NCBI RefSeq assembly: GCF_021134715.1
Contig: NC_060023.1
Coordinates: forward strand, 9,920,001-9,984,000
Length of the DNA: 64,000 nucleotides
DNA from: Daphnia pulex
Lineage: Eukaryota > Arthropoda > Branchiopoda > Diplostraca > Daphniidae
Direction: 5' to 3'
Position 1 is the first letter of the stretch. Each line of letters opens with the position of its first letter. The position numbers and the translations under genes are program-made. Positions 12,515 to 24,025 of the stretch are shown one piece after another. A model generated the notes under the pieces. It did no database searches. It worked only from the letters and a program-made list of their open reading frames with translations, and had not been told where the DNA came from.

Positions 12515-12791
12515 CCCGTCGGCTGCCACGCCTTTGTTCTCCCCTAGCTCCCCTGCACGGGCCGCGCTGTTCGGTCTCGTGGCTTACAAGCCGCGGGGTC
12601 GGAGAGTCGCCAAGCCCAAAATTTGCCGCAAGGCAAGCCTGTTATAAGGCAATGCACCTCAGTCCCCCCCCCCCCTTGTCAGCACGGACTTGTCAGCAAT
12701 GGCAAGTCCCACTTGGTCATGGATCCTTCAGACGTGGCGCGTAGATTAGTAGAGAGCAACCTACGGGTTGTATGGCGTGGCAGCCAACGGG
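12515..12791. mobile_element. piggyBac-type MITE (right-arm copy)
   Basis: Inverted copy of 8080-8359, flanked by TTAA at 12511-12514 and 12792-12795. Its position in the arm mirrors that of the left copy, so it was present before the arms were duplicated or has been homogenised between them, rather than inserting twice. Confidence 0.8.
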
Positions 12792-12907
12792 TTAACTCAA
12801 GTGTATGTATGTATATATGTAATTATGTATGTGACTGTAAAATGTGGTGGAATTGTGGGTGGAGGTGGGACAAAACAGCAATTTCTTTTTTAAGTATTTG
12901 TTCATTG

Positions 12908-13224
12908 TGTATTGTAATATATTACATCATTTATCTCAAGACTTGCTTTCAGTAAACATCTATGAAAATTTAGAGAACGTAGTACGTTTCTCTCGTAACT
13001 TGACCTGATAATGAAATTCGTCCAAGCTTCAGAATGTCGTTTAGTAGAATTGTCAGACATAAGTTAATTAGGAAATATCTAAAACAATGAGAACACTTCG
13101 CAATGGCAAAAGGTTTGAAGGATTTAAGAGAAGTTTTACAAGATATTTACCCGCATAAAAATTTATTTTCTCATACAACATCAACAAGAATTCTCAGTGA
13201 AATCACATGAAAACAATTTCAGAT
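12908..13224 (-). other. 3' flank of YYT copy D
   Basis: Read on the minus strand, this continues from the copy D stop into an aaataaattttt and gcgggtaaata segment, then cattgcgaagtgttct and acgacattctgaa. It is homologous to the 3' flanks of the intact YYT genes (17808-17510 on the minus strand). No separate gene is seen. Confidence 0.55.
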
Positions 13225-13949
13225 CTAGTATTTAGAAGCCTCCTTGTAGTTATCTGGAGAAGCGTAGGTCGTGGTGTAACATTCAGATCCCTTAGTGGTG
13301 TAATAACTCGGAGCAGAGTAATACTTAAGAGCTTCGGTGTAGCAGGTCGGAGCATCGTATGTAGTGGCATAGATCTCAGGTACCTTCGTATTATACTACT
13401 TCAGAGCTTCGGTGTAGTAGCAGAGTGTAGCGTAGGTTGTGGTGTAGCAAACTGGGTCTTCAGTGTAGTATTTTGGTTCAGCGTAATACGAAGGGGCGGC
13501 AGTTGTGTAGAAAGTTGAGGCTACGTAATACTTGGCCGCCTCAGTTAGGGTTTTGTAGCTCGGGGCAGAGTAGTTCTTTGTCACTTCCGGTAGTTTTCGA
13601 CCGTTGGTGGTGTGATAAGCTGGAGCCTCGGTGTAGTAAGCTGGCGCTGCATACGTAGTTGTGTAATACTCCGATGACTTGTTGGTGGAACTCGGGGAAG
13701 AATAATACTTCGGGGCTGCTGTGTAGTAACTCGGGACAGCTTATGTTTTTGAATAACAATCTGGAACATTGGTGGTGTAGTACTTGGAGGCCTCAGTGTA
13801 GTAACTGGTCGTTGCGTATGTTGTTGTTGTCGTGCAGTCAGACGCCGGCGTTGTGGTTTCATACCCGCCATACCCAGGAGGCATCAACACAACAGTGGTC
13901 AATACAGCCATCAACGATTCAACACCCAACAGCAGCACGCCATAGATCA
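13225..13949 (-). pseudogene. YYT-family copy D, exon 2 with two in-frame stops and no own promoter
   Basis: Exon 2 starts at 13949 after a TAG acceptor. It encodes the family signal peptide (YGVLLLGVESLMAV) and Tyr/Thr repeats, and ends in KEASKY plus stop at 13225-13227. The frame stays continuous over the whole exon except for two nonsense codons, one near 13741 (TAA) and one near 13396 (TAG where relatives have TAC). No TATA or exon 1 lies directly upstream. The nearest donor is the end of exon 2 of copy E at 14056, and splicing from there would keep phase. Read-through or residual transcription is possible, but the full-length protein is interrupted. Confidence 0.7.
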
Positions 13950-14055
13950 CTAGACAAAAAAAATAATTTGAACATTTATATGCAATAATAACTAGCATAT
14001 TAAAAAATTATGTACAGTTATTTCACATCTCAATGAAAAAAATCATAATATTTAC

Positions 14056-14491
14056 CAATGATAACTTCTGTGTAGTATTCGACTGTTTTAGTGGTGTAAT
14101 AAGCTGGAACCTCGGTGTAGTAGCTGGGAGCAGAGTAGTACTTGGGAGCCTCGGTGTAATAAGCTGGCGCGGCATTTGTAGTTGTGTAATACTCCGGTTC
14201 CTTGGTGGTGTAGTACTTGGGGACCTCAGTGTAGTAACTGGTCGTGTCGTATGTTGTTGTTGTATAGTAAGACGGCGGCGTCGTGCTTTGGTATCCGCCA
14301 TACCCAGGAGACATTAGTACACCAGTGGTCGACTCACCCATCAACGAAACGACACCCAACAGCAGCACGACAAAATAGTTTACTAAACAATAATTCAATT
14401 GAAACATTAATATGCAATAATAACTGGCATTTAAAAATATAGAATAAATGTAGAGCTGATTCACATCTCCAGAAAAAAAATATTTACCCAT
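14056..14491 (-). CDS. Tyr/Thr-rich secreted repeat protein, YYT-family copy E (short)
   Basis: Coding exon 1 is only ATGG (14488-14491), followed by a phase-1 gtaaat donor. Exon 2 begins at 14382. The predicted start is MVNYFVVLLLGVVSLMGES, a good signal peptide, then SPGYGGYQSTTPP and repeats built on PKYYTTKEPEYYTTT and APAYYTEAPKYY. Exon 2 ends at 14056 with ATTG before gtaaat. If not spliced there, the frame stops at 14030. The protein (about 110-120 aa) is much shorter than copies G and H. The local promoter is weakened (TATAACAGG), so transcription may start at the intact TATA near 15.52 kb. No biochemical function is known to me. A secreted, possibly Tyr-crosslinked matrix protein is an inference. 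Confidence 0.5.
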
Positions 14492-14687
14492 GATTTTAAA
14501 ACTGGTGGTACGACGGAGAACGCTGTTAGTGACGACTACTGCACTATAGTTGTTGCCATGTCGGTGATAAACATTCGACTGATACCTATCGCCTTCTCTC
14601 CTGTTATACGACTAGACAATAAATAATATTGCATAATTGGATATTCAATAAATGACATATTAAAATTCTATGTAACAGAATATTTAC

Positions 14688-15170
14688 CCATGATATGTAG
14701 TGTGTTGTCATTATGGGACTCGTTGTAGTACTCGACCCTTAAATGGCGTAGCTCGGGGAAGAAGAAATTTCGGGGAATCGGTGTAGTAGCCCGGGGCAGC
14801 GAAGTTGTGGTGTAATAATCTGGAGACTTGGTGGTGTAGTACTTGGGGGCCTCGGTGTAGTAACATGCGGCGTTGCGGTTTCATACCCGTCATACCCAGA
14901 AGACATCAGTACACCAGTAGTTGGACGAGACTATACATCCCCCAACATCAGCACGACGACATAGTTTACTACACAATTAATCAATTTAAACATTTGCATT
15001 CAATAAAAACTAGGCATGTTAACTACACCACCGCATGCCAGTTATACGAAATGTTTCTTCTGACCTCCAAGCGTGAACATCAAATTTTTTCGATTGTAAC
15101 TGACAAATTAACAAATAAAAACAGGATTCACATTTCACAACTCCACGTAAAAAACAGAATATTTACCCAT
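14688..15170 (-). pseudogene. YYT-family copy F, frame-broken
   Basis: Exon 1 (ATGG, 15167-15170) and the exon 2 acceptor (exon from 14968) match the family. Exon 2 begins NYVVVLMLGDV and then hits a stop inside the signal peptide, because the segment differs by indels from relatives. Further on, only out-of-frame remnants of the YYT repeats can be seen. The exon ends in ATCATGG before gtaaat at 14688, the same captured donor arrangement as copy A. The TATA box has decayed (TAAAAGG). Confidence 0.65.
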
Positions 15171-15490
15171 GATGGCAAACTGGTGGTACGACGAAGAATG
15201 CAGTTGATGACGACTAGTGCACCGCAGTTGTTGCCATGTCGAAGATGATCACTCGACTGATTCCTTTCGCCTTTCCTCTCTCCTTTTACACGACGAGACA
15301 ATAAATAATTTTAACGTTAATATAGAATATTTGGCATGTTAAAATTAGAACAAATATTTAGACATAATTAGAAAACTCCATGTAAAATACAGAATGTATA
15401 CCCAGTATTGATAACTGATAATACGACGAAGAATGCAGTTGGTGACAAAAATTGCACAACAGTTACTGTTACCGTGTCGGAGATGCTCCA

Positions 15491-15625
15491 TCGACTGATT
15501 TCTTTCGTCTCTTCTCTCTCCTTTTATACGACTTTTTCTAACCCTGTCCTCTCAACTCAAGCCTTGCGGCAATTCTACCTGCTTGATAATGATGTAACAC
15601 GTGGCATTCTCACCCAACCTCTACA
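15491..15625 (-). promoter_or_regulatory. intact TATA promoter of the minus-strand YYT cluster
   Basis: On the minus strand: TATAAAAGG at 15528-15520, initiator AATCAGTCGA at 15500-15491, and upstream the GAGGTTGGGTGAGAA plus CACGTG element (about 15625-15599). The exon-1 module that follows (15490-15405) lacks the usual ATGG and ends in CTGG before a gtatac donor. This is the best promoter in the D-E-F cluster. Confidence 0.65.
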
Positions 15626-15629
15626 CCGT

Positions 15630-17808
15630 CGCATGACACGTTTACGTTTTGTTTCCTACGACCTTCAACCAAATTCAAAGGAAATTATACTGGTTGATTA
15701 TTTTATTCAAATATACAGATCAAAGTATGTTTCGCCTTTTTCTCTTTTTCTTTCCATTTTTCTCTTCCTTTACCTCTCTTTTCAACAGAGAGAAGAATGG
15801 AAAGAAAAAGAGAAAAAGTCGAAACATTAGGGGTACGGTAGGCACCGTAGTATCCCTTCAATCAAATTTAAAATAAAGCAGAGAGTGCCACGTCATAACT
15901 GCATTCAACACAAGTATGTGCAAGTTATCCTTTATAGTTCACAAAAAATGCACATATTTAAAAGCATTTGACATTATCTCCCACATGAAAAGATATGTGG
16001 TTATGGTATAACTTTACCCTGTCTTATTAGAAATCAAGCAATATTTGGCAAATTCTCTTTGCAGGTTCTTAGTGAAACCATTTGGTGCACAGGCAGGGAT
16101 GAAAACAGGTTTACCAAACCAACTGATGTTCTACACTGCACTGAAAGCAAGAGAATCAAAGAGAATAACAATTATAATCATAGAAACATGAATAATACTA
16201 ATAAAAGGGGTAAAAGTTGACCTGTTACCTGTCAGGATGACTAGTTTAACATGAGAATATTATATCTTGCATGATATGATTGAAATCCCTGTTCAGGATA
16301 TAAAATCTTCAAAACCATGCCCTCGTGAATAAAAATAATAAACATAACTTTCCAACCAATTTTACTGCCCTCTTTACAAGTTGTGTCAGCTCCCACTAAC
16401 AAGAGCACTTATTAAGTTATTATAAGGGTGCAAAGTGAGCATAATGCTTCTTATTGATAACCAAGTGTTTGGACATTTTAAGCAAGACTTCACAGTTCAC
16501 ACTCTTCAAATTTTGATGTAGTGTTCAAGGCAAAAGGCTCTCAAAATTATGTAGAGAAAACTGCAATGCCATCACACCAAAAACAATACTATCAGAACCA
16601 TATTTCAACTAAAACTGGATTGCTGTCAAATTTCAGCTCGAGTCAGCACCATCAATTCAGAATGCTATATTAAGTTAATTTAACTTTCCCGATAATTTCC
16701 AACACAATTTGAGACTTTGACCACTTCATCAGGTTCTTTTTCTTCATTACTATTTGCTGCAGAGGCAACTTCCAGCTGTACTTATTAGGCAAAATAACGT
16801 CCCATACCTCACTTGGTGTAGTACCTATGTGCACTATGTCAATCTGAGAAACCTGTGTAGTTTCAAACGTTTTCTAACAAGGATACTACGACTGGGCAAT
16901 CGAGAAACCAAAGAAAGCTTTGCGTTAATGGACTTTTTTGACAAATGCTAAGTAAAAATTAAAGAATCCAAGAGCTGAAACTTTTATACTAAAAATGGCC
17001 GGATTGGCCGCTGGCCGCTGCTGATGTTGATACTTATTCACTGCAGACGAATTTTCATGGGAACTGGAAAGCAGTGTTGCCATTTACCAATTTATAAAGA
17101 TCGACGCCGGTGAAATAAATATCGCAAATTCGCAAAATCGCGATACAAATTTCAAAACTACAATCTACAATGGCACTAGCATGAGAATGGACTGCTGCAA
17201 AAAAATAAAAAAATGTATCATACAATTTTTTAATGCGATGAAAATTGAAATTATCAAATTACCGATTAAAATCATTACTTCGTGATAGCTGTTTATAAAT
17301 CAGGTACCTTCTTTGAAAACAACTTGACGATCGACCAAACTGGTAACTAGGGGTCGGTTGCCAGAGAGCTGTTAGTGAGGGGACCAAGGCTTGATGTTAT
17401 TTCGTTACTACCCATCCTCTTCCACTACCCATTCATAAACAAGTAATTACAAGTGATTATAATAATTATATAAGACAATATTTGCCATGAACTCCTCCGC
17501 CAACAATACATTTTTCTCGAAACTTCCCCTGAAAATGAAATTCGTCCAAGTATCAGAATGTCCATAAATGCAGCGCGACTAGAGTAATAGTCACCTCAAA
17601 CATATGAAATAGGCAAGATCCAACAAAAATAAGAACACACTGCAATGTCAAAAGGCTTAGAGGTGGTAAGAAAAGTCGTACAAGGTTTAAACCGCATTAA
17701 AAAATTTATTCTCTCATTAAAGATCAACAATCAATTCCCAGTGACTAGTAACTATTAAGATATGACCGACAAATCTGAGCAAAAATAAATAAAACTGGAA
17801 TTTCGGCT
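15630..17808. other. intergenic, no confident gene
   Basis: Contains the upstream flank of the minus YYT cluster and the 3' flank of gene G (about 17510-17808, with AATAAA-like signals on the minus strand). A few short minus-strand open stretches with possible splice sites lie around 16700-16980, but none resembles a known family. About 15.85-16.7 kb shows nothing I can support. Confidence 0.4.
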
Positions 17809-19067
17809 CTAATATTTAGGAGCTTCCTTGTAGTAAGCTGGAGAAGCGTAGGTTGTGGTGTGATATTCAGGAGTCTTAGTGGTGTAGTAACTCGGGGCAG
17901 AGTAATGCTTCGGAGCTTCGGTGTTGTAGGTCGGTGCAGCGTAAGTAGTGGCGTAATACTCAGGTGCCTTGGTAGTGTAGTACTTGGGGACCTCAGTGTA
18001 GTAGCTGGGGGCAGCATAGGTTGTAGTGTAATACTCGGTTGCCTTGGTGGTGTAGTAAACAGGAGCCTCTGTTTGGTAGTAGCTTGGAGCAGAGTAATAT
18101 TTGGGTTCCTCGGTGAAGTAAACTGGGGCAGCGTACGTGGTTGCGTAATATTCGCTCTTTTCGGTGTAGTAGCTAGGTGTAGCTTTAGTTGTGGTGTAGT
18201 AAACTGGAGCCTCGGTGTAGTATTTCGGCTCAACGTAGTACGAAGGAGCAGCCGCTGTGTAGTAGCTATTGGCTACGGAATACTTCGCCGCCTCAGTTTT
18301 GGTTGTGTAGCTCGGGGCAGAGAAGTACTTGGGTTGTTCTGTGTAGTAACTTGGAGCAGCGTAGGTTGTAGTTAAGTATTTAGGTGCTTCGACGTAGTAC
18401 TCGGCCGCTTTGGTATAATAAGTTGGAGTCTCGGTATAGTATCTAGGATAATCAGTACAGTAGTATATAGGATAATCGGTACAGTAGGCTGGGGTAGCAT
18501 ACTTAGTTGTGTAGTACTCCGGTGCCCTGGTTGTGTAGTACTTGGGAGCCTCGGTGTAGTAAGCTGGGGCAGCATAAGTAGTCGTGTAGTACTCGGGTGT
18601 CTTGGTGGTGTAGTACTTGGGAGCCTCGGTGTAGTAAGCTGGGGCAGCATACGTAGTCGTGTAGTACTCCGTTGCCTTGTTGGTGTAGTAAGCTGGGGCA
18701 GCATACGTAGTCGTGTAATATTCCGGTGCCTTGGTGGTGTAGTACTTGGGAGCCTCGGTGTAGTAAGCTGGGGCAGCATACGTAGTCGTGTAGTACTTGG
18801 GGGGCTCGGTGTAGTATTCCTTCGTCGTTGTTGTTTGGTATCCTGGGTACCCAGGAGACATCGGTACACTCATGGTCGACCCAGCCATCAATGATAAAAC
18901 GCCCAAAAGCAGCACGATGCAGTTGTTTATAACTAGACATAAATAATTTGAACATATCAATAGCAAACATAAAACATAAATAACAAATATAAATCGCAAA
19001 TTAAAAACTAGAAACAAGTTAGTACTGATTCAAGTCTCAGTATAAAAAGAAAATATTTACCCATCAT
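17809..19067 (-). CDS. Tyr/Thr-rich secreted repeat protein, YYT-family gene G (376 aa)
   Basis: Coding exon 1 is 7 nt (ATGATGG, 19061-19067) and is followed by a phase-1 intron. Exon 2 runs 18932-17809, giving 377 codons with stop. The N-terminus MMVINNCIVLLLGVLSLMAG is a clear signal peptide, followed by SPGYPGYQTTTT. The rest is imperfect repeats of about 22-25 residues (YYTTKAPEYYTTTYAAP, then AYYTEAPK), extremely rich in Tyr, Thr, Ala and Pro, ending APKY. There is no cysteine framework, chitin-binding domain or membrane segment after the signal peptide. Gene H is a close paralogue on the other side of CUL1. Such composition suits an extracellular matrix, cuticle-surface or secreted-fibre protein with possible dityrosine links. 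This is inference, and I know no named family. Confidence 0.85.
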
Positions 19068-19145
19068 TGCGAACTTGATATTCGATGAAGAATAAAGTTG
19101 GTGACAAGTAGTGACTGCAGTTGTCGCTGTGTCAGAGATGCTCAC

Positions 19146-19183
19146 TCGACTGAATTCTTTCGCCTTTTCTCTCTCCTTTTATA
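19146..19183 (-). promoter_or_regulatory. core promoter of YYT gene G
   Basis: TATAAAAGG on the minus strand at 19183-19175 and initiator TCAGTCGA at 19153-19146, about 32 bp apart. The ~90 bp to the ATG is nearly identical to gene H. Unlike gene H, sequence further upstream loses similarity after the CCGCAAGGCTTAAG segment, so the GAGGTTGGGTGAGAA element is absent. Confidence 0.75.
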
Positions 19184-19860
19184 CGATTTTTTCTCATCCT
19201 GATACACCTCTTAAGCCTTGCGGCTATTGTACCTACGGCTATTCAAAACTCTATGTTTTAGCTTTTACTTCTTTAGCTAGGTAATGACTTATGAGTAATG
19301 ATAGCTAATGAATTTAAACACCGATTTTTAGGCAAAAGCTTATTGAATTGTAAATTATGCATCGATGTTATGTGTAACATTCTAAAAAAGCGTAAAGGAC
19401 TAAAGGTAATGGCATTCGTTTGCTCGGAAATTCCAGTATGAAATAAATTCATTTTTATTTGTGATAATTAGCAGGACTTCACACATAGACCCATTCGCAC
19501 CCACTAACAATCGAAAAAATGATAACCTCCGGAACGCGATAAAAGTTGTACCTCAAGACTCAAGAGAAAAAAAAAATGCCGAATTTTAAAGTGCAGTAGA
19601 ACAGAAAACGAGAAAAAGAAGTAAATTTAAGATGGGGAGTCAAGACAGAAATGGGTATGCTAAACAAGATATGATCAACTCTGTGAGCGTCTTTTGTTCC
19701 TAGAATTGGTCACGGTTCTTATCCTTTGTACAAAAATCTCTGTTGACCAGCGGCAACAACCGTGAAAACTCTGTCTCTCTCCTCTACTTCCATTTTTCTA
19801 GTGTATAAGTAACACGCAAAAAATGGCAAAAGTTAAGGAAAAGCTCACAGGACTGAGAAG
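19184..19860. other. intergenic between YYT gene G and CUL1 3' end
   Basis: Holds the upstream flank of gene G and the probable 3' UTR of CUL1 (minus strand, below 19861). No further coding sequence or repeat was recognised. Confidence 0.5.
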
Positions 19861-22800
19861 TCATGCGAGATAGGAATAAGTCTCCTTCTGTCCTTCGGTT
19901 CTCTCCAAATATTCCTTTTCGATCAGAATGTCAATACATTTCTGTATAATAACAATAAAAACACAAGTTAATAGAAATGAAAAATGACCGACAGCGTACA
20001 CAAAAATATTACCTTAATTATGTGCACTCCTGGCTTGAAACGAGACGATAGCTGATTGAGGACCTCAGCCAGTAACTCGTCATGCGGAAGTACTTTGCGC
20101 ATCTTCATGATGCGTACAATTTCCGCTTGGATCAGTAGCTTTCGATCCTCTTCTAAATGCCGTTGATTGGCTTCTTGCTCTTGTTTCAATTCAGCCTTCA
20201 TTGGAATGTTGATGTTAACACGCAACTTTTTGCTAGGGAGAGAACAGTAAAAACAAAAAAGTGTTAGTCACAGCTTTGCGAGAAATTGAGAAAATACAAC
20301 GCTTTCTCGTTGATAAACACATCGGAACAGAATTGTTAATTACTTTTTGTATCCAACAAAGAGAGAGAGCTGAGAAGTTTGTTTCAAATCATTTTCGTCA
20401 TCTTCGGACGACAAGAGCTTCGATTTTAAGAGAATCTGCGCCACCTGTTAAAAAAGTCTGTGAATTAAAAAAAATTCTCTAATATTTGTTCAGTAGAAGT
20501 TACCTGCAGTAGTAAATCCATTTTGATTCCAGTTGCATCACTTAACTGATTGGCTGTCCAAGATGTTGAAACATTGTATTGCAAAAGTACAGCCATTTGT
20601 AAAGTTGATGCCTACAAGAATAAATGATGTTAAAAATTTTGTTAATAACAGTAATCTAAACCAAATTATAAAAAACCTGAAGTGTGTATCTATTTTTGAA
20701 ACAGTTGGTGACTAATTCGCCTTTAGACATTTGATAGAGCCAGTGCAGTTTGCGCCCACTGTGCTGGCTGCTGTAAAAAGTAGTAAAACGTTGGACGGAG
20801 CGCTCGAGTTCGGATGGAAGAGAAAAATTGACTGATTGCTGAAACGGCCAAGAACCAGATGGCAGGACCTGTTGCACATGCGATGGAATTATATTTAGAC
20901 AAATATAAATGTAACGATTAAGGGATTCTCAAATCTATTTTTGACACCAAACAAACCTGAATACTGAAATCGATGTCGAGTGGTTCAGCAGAGTTGGCCA
21001 GATGTCGCTTAAATTGTTCGTTGAGATCTTTACTGACTCCAATGTCTTGAAACATACGCTGAAGCTTCGAAGTGTACTCGAAGCCACAGGCTTGCTTTAA
21101 CTTGGAGATCATTGATGCTTCAGCGTCGTCTGAAGCCGACATATGCTGCACCAAACGCTTAGCCAGCATTTTGGAGTAGAACCTTTGGAATACGTCTTTG
21201 TCTTCAATATACTGGAAGACCACCATCTGTGTACAGAATTAGATTGAGTTTAAAAAAGTAAATAACAGAAAATGTAAAAACTGACCACTTGATTTTGCGT
21301 ATCCTCTAACTCGGCCTCTTCGGGATTTTTCGCGCTCTTTTTCAGCAAAAGATCACAGTATTTGGCCAGTAGTTCTGGCGATTTCGACGAGGAGTTGGCG
21401 GCCTTTGTCACGGCATTGCTATTGATGAACTTTCCGCAAGCTTTGTCCAATGCAGCCACAAATCCGGCATCATTATGGAACGCCGACATAACGAGGGCGT
21501 TATATTTGCGGTGGACATCCAGAATGGTAGTAACGTAAACCTTTAGAAAACATTCGTAAAATTTATTACAATTCTTTATGTGTCTAAAAATGTACACCGT
21601 ACCTTAGGATCATTGTGGGCGGCTTCTCCTTCGCGTTCGATGGCAGACAAACCTTGCTGGGTTATGTGATCTTCAAGAAGTGTTCGCAATTTTGTTAATC
21701 CATCTGATATGCGTGAGACCAACTGGTACATTCTTCCGAGATCATCATGCTTGTCGTCTGCAAGGAGGTGTTGAAATTCCGCCTTTTAAAAGAGAAGGAA
21801 TAATTAGGAATTCAACATAGAAGACAAAATAAATTAAAATTAAAGATCGCAATATACCTGAAAGATCTCTAAATGTTTTTCTATAAGGACTTTTTCACAA
21901 GTTTTGCTCAGCTTGTCAAGGGTGGCTTCATGCAAATAAGTCTGCACTCGTTTTTGCTCCTCAGCTAACCGCTGTTCGGCACGTTTCATGTACTCAGTCA
22001 CTGGGTTGTGCCGTAGAAATTCAGCGCTTTCCCGGGTATAGAAGCGCTCTGTATCCTCTAAGAATGAATTCTCGAATGAATTTTTATGCACAGATAAATT
22101 CTGCCCTTTTGCCGTCTGATCCTCTTCGTTCAAACCTAATGAAATGTCGATTTTAATTAAAGTTCCGAAATTCTCGTTCAAGGAATTAAAGCTATCACAA
22201 TACCAAGTTCAACGTAGCAGTTCATCACACCACTAACTAAACGGGTATTAATAGGTTCACCGTTTCGTTCTCGTTCAATTAGTTTCAGCACAGCATTCGT
22301 AACCTTTAAATTCACAAGTTAGGTGATTTTATTATTCTGTAAAGAAAGAAAATTGTGCTTTTCGTGTTATACCTGTCCGTGAAGATGACGAAACAAATTC
22401 TCTCTCCATGTCACAAGCGCCAACTGATAAATTTCGTAAATTCCTTTCTGTCCTTCTTCACATGCTTGCTCCACCCAGTGTCTATTGCAATAAAAATTGG
22501 CATCAGAAATAGTTATGCTTAAACTTCACTAGATGTGTTTACCGGTTCAAATAGGCACAAACTCCATTTAAAACCTTTGAACTAAACTGAAACTCCTCCC
22601 ATTGCTGAGTATAAAACTTGAGAACAGGCTCATCCATGTAGTCAACTCCATTCTACCAAAAGGATAAAAACATATTATTAAAGAAACATTCACCCATTTC
22701 AGTTTAGAAGATTTTCATTGGGTCTTACCTTAAGAACATCGATTAAGTGAGACTTGAGGTAGTCTTTTAATCTCTTATACAGCTCATGGCCCACAAATTG

Positions 22801-23116
22801 AGCTCCACTGGAAACCCGACTCTTTTTGGCTTTACTGGTAGCTGCAGATGGGATAGAAACTGAATTTCCTATTCCCTCCTGATTATTTACGTTGGTACAA
22901 TAATCATATACATGCCTGGAGGATTAGAACCTACATTAGACAACTGATTTAAAAGTGAAAAAAGTAATATTACGTGTAAAGGTCCATATATTGCTTCATA
23001 GACATCGCCTGTTTATTATAAACTTTTTCAATGCCTTGTAAGAGGTCCGACCAAATTTGATCCAGATCAATAGGTGCTTTAGACCCATGACTACTTTGGC
23101 CATGTTGACTGGACAT
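19861..23116 (-). CDS. Cul1: cullin-1, scaffold of SCF ubiquitin ligases (777 aa, complete)
   Basis: Fourteen coding exons (minus): 23116-22974, 22915-22729, 22652-22543, 22481-22373, 22303-22204, 22135-21858, 21782-21603, 21540-21286, 21226-20957, 20868-20677, 20611-20504, 20444-20344, 20232-20013, 19941-19861. They sum to 778 codons, against 776 residues in the human protein as I recall it. The N-terminus has [16 protein letters not shown] (Skp1/F-box-protein side), then the cullin repeats ([20 protein letters not shown]), the cullin homology region ([20 protein letters not shown]) and the neddylation motif IVRIMKMRK with Lys about residue 721. The C-terminal KETYSYLA closes the winged-helix domain. 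CUL1 binds Skp1/F-box at one end and Rbx1/E2 at the other. A non-coding first exon is likely, since a TGTAG acceptor lies just before the ATG. Confidence 0.97.
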
Positions 23117-24025
23117 GATTGCACCTACAGAAAGGAGTACAATGTAATTTATTAATTGAAACTCTACCCATTTCTTAAATGCAACAAATTGTATTTAGGA
23201 GAAACTAACAACTGGTATCATTAAGTAATGTTTACATATGAATATTTAATTTGACTTTCTCAGAATTTTATTCCATAAAATAAAAAGTCTAATTAAAAAA
23301 TTTGACAAAGAATTTGAATTCAAACAGTTGACGATTTTTAAAAGATAAAAAAAAACAGTCGTTCAAGTTTCTAGCAGCAGAAATTCCCTTAGAAACTCAT
23401 GGCAAAGCATCAGGCTTTCACCATGTAACTTCAGTTATACAACTGGTCACTACTTCGTACATCAACATAAATCATAACTACCTGCATTTGCTATTGTTTA
23501 TTTAATATCATCGATATGTTATAACTTGTATGTATTCAACTTACGTTAAATTGAAGATAATTAGCTGCAAGTGATGCTACTCTGTCCAACTTGACGAATG
23601 GGGACTAAAAAACTACGAAACTGATCAGTTTTTTCATACAGCGTTGTCACTTTGCAAATATAACAAAGGAGAAAAGAAAAACAAATCGCCATAGAAAAAA
23701 ACGGAGTAAAGCAGGCAATCTAAATTCTATATATCGAAATCATTTCCGACTTTTGCTTAACTACGTCCTGTGATCATTGCGGATTTGCGGTGAAGCAACA
23801 TTCGTGTTGAAGGGTAACGGTTTCTTATCTACTTAGGCTAATACGTTTAGTAATGCCGTATGCGAGTAGCTTGCACATTTTTATAAAAAGATGAATTGTG
23901 AAGACTATTACCCGCATTAAAAAATGTATTCTTTCATTACAGATCAACAATAAATTCTCAGTGACTAGTAACTATTAAGATGATCGACAAATCTGAAAAC
24001 AATTATATAAAACTGGAATTTGGCT
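23117..24025. other. CUL1 5' UTR/promoter and 3' flank of YYT gene H
   Basis: A probable non-coding CUL1 exon lies near 23545-23600 (minus), ending in a taacgtaagt-type donor. Next to it is AT-rich DNA with no gene. About 23885-24025 repeats the 3' flank of gene G (acccgcattaaaaaa, then tattc-ttcatta, agatcaacaa). No TATA box was recognised for CUL1. Confidence 0.45.

Larger units (their letters stand above)
10431..12907. repeat. right arm of the ~4.9 kb palindrome
   Basis: Mirror image of 7972-10395. The centre is a strong hairpin built on the stem sequence actagcgacatctag (10381-10395) and ctagatgtgctagt (10431-10444), continuing into the tgtcgcctttgttgttgttac segment. Differences from the left arm are concentrated near the centre, plus length changes in a poly-G run and a TA/CA-rich stretch near the outer end. 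Confidence 0.9.

Noticed and set aside
16700-16990. Small minus-strand gene with TATA-like GTATAAAAG
   Set aside because: Only short open pieces with uncertain splice sites and no recognisable protein.
17745-18869. Thr/Pro/Leu-rich and Val/Gly-rich open frames on both strands
   Set aside because: Alternative-frame and antisense shadows of the repetitive YYT gene G. The same occurs over gene H at 23965-24979.
20261-20482. 73-codon + strand frame
   Set aside because: Antisense to two CUL1 exons and the intron between.
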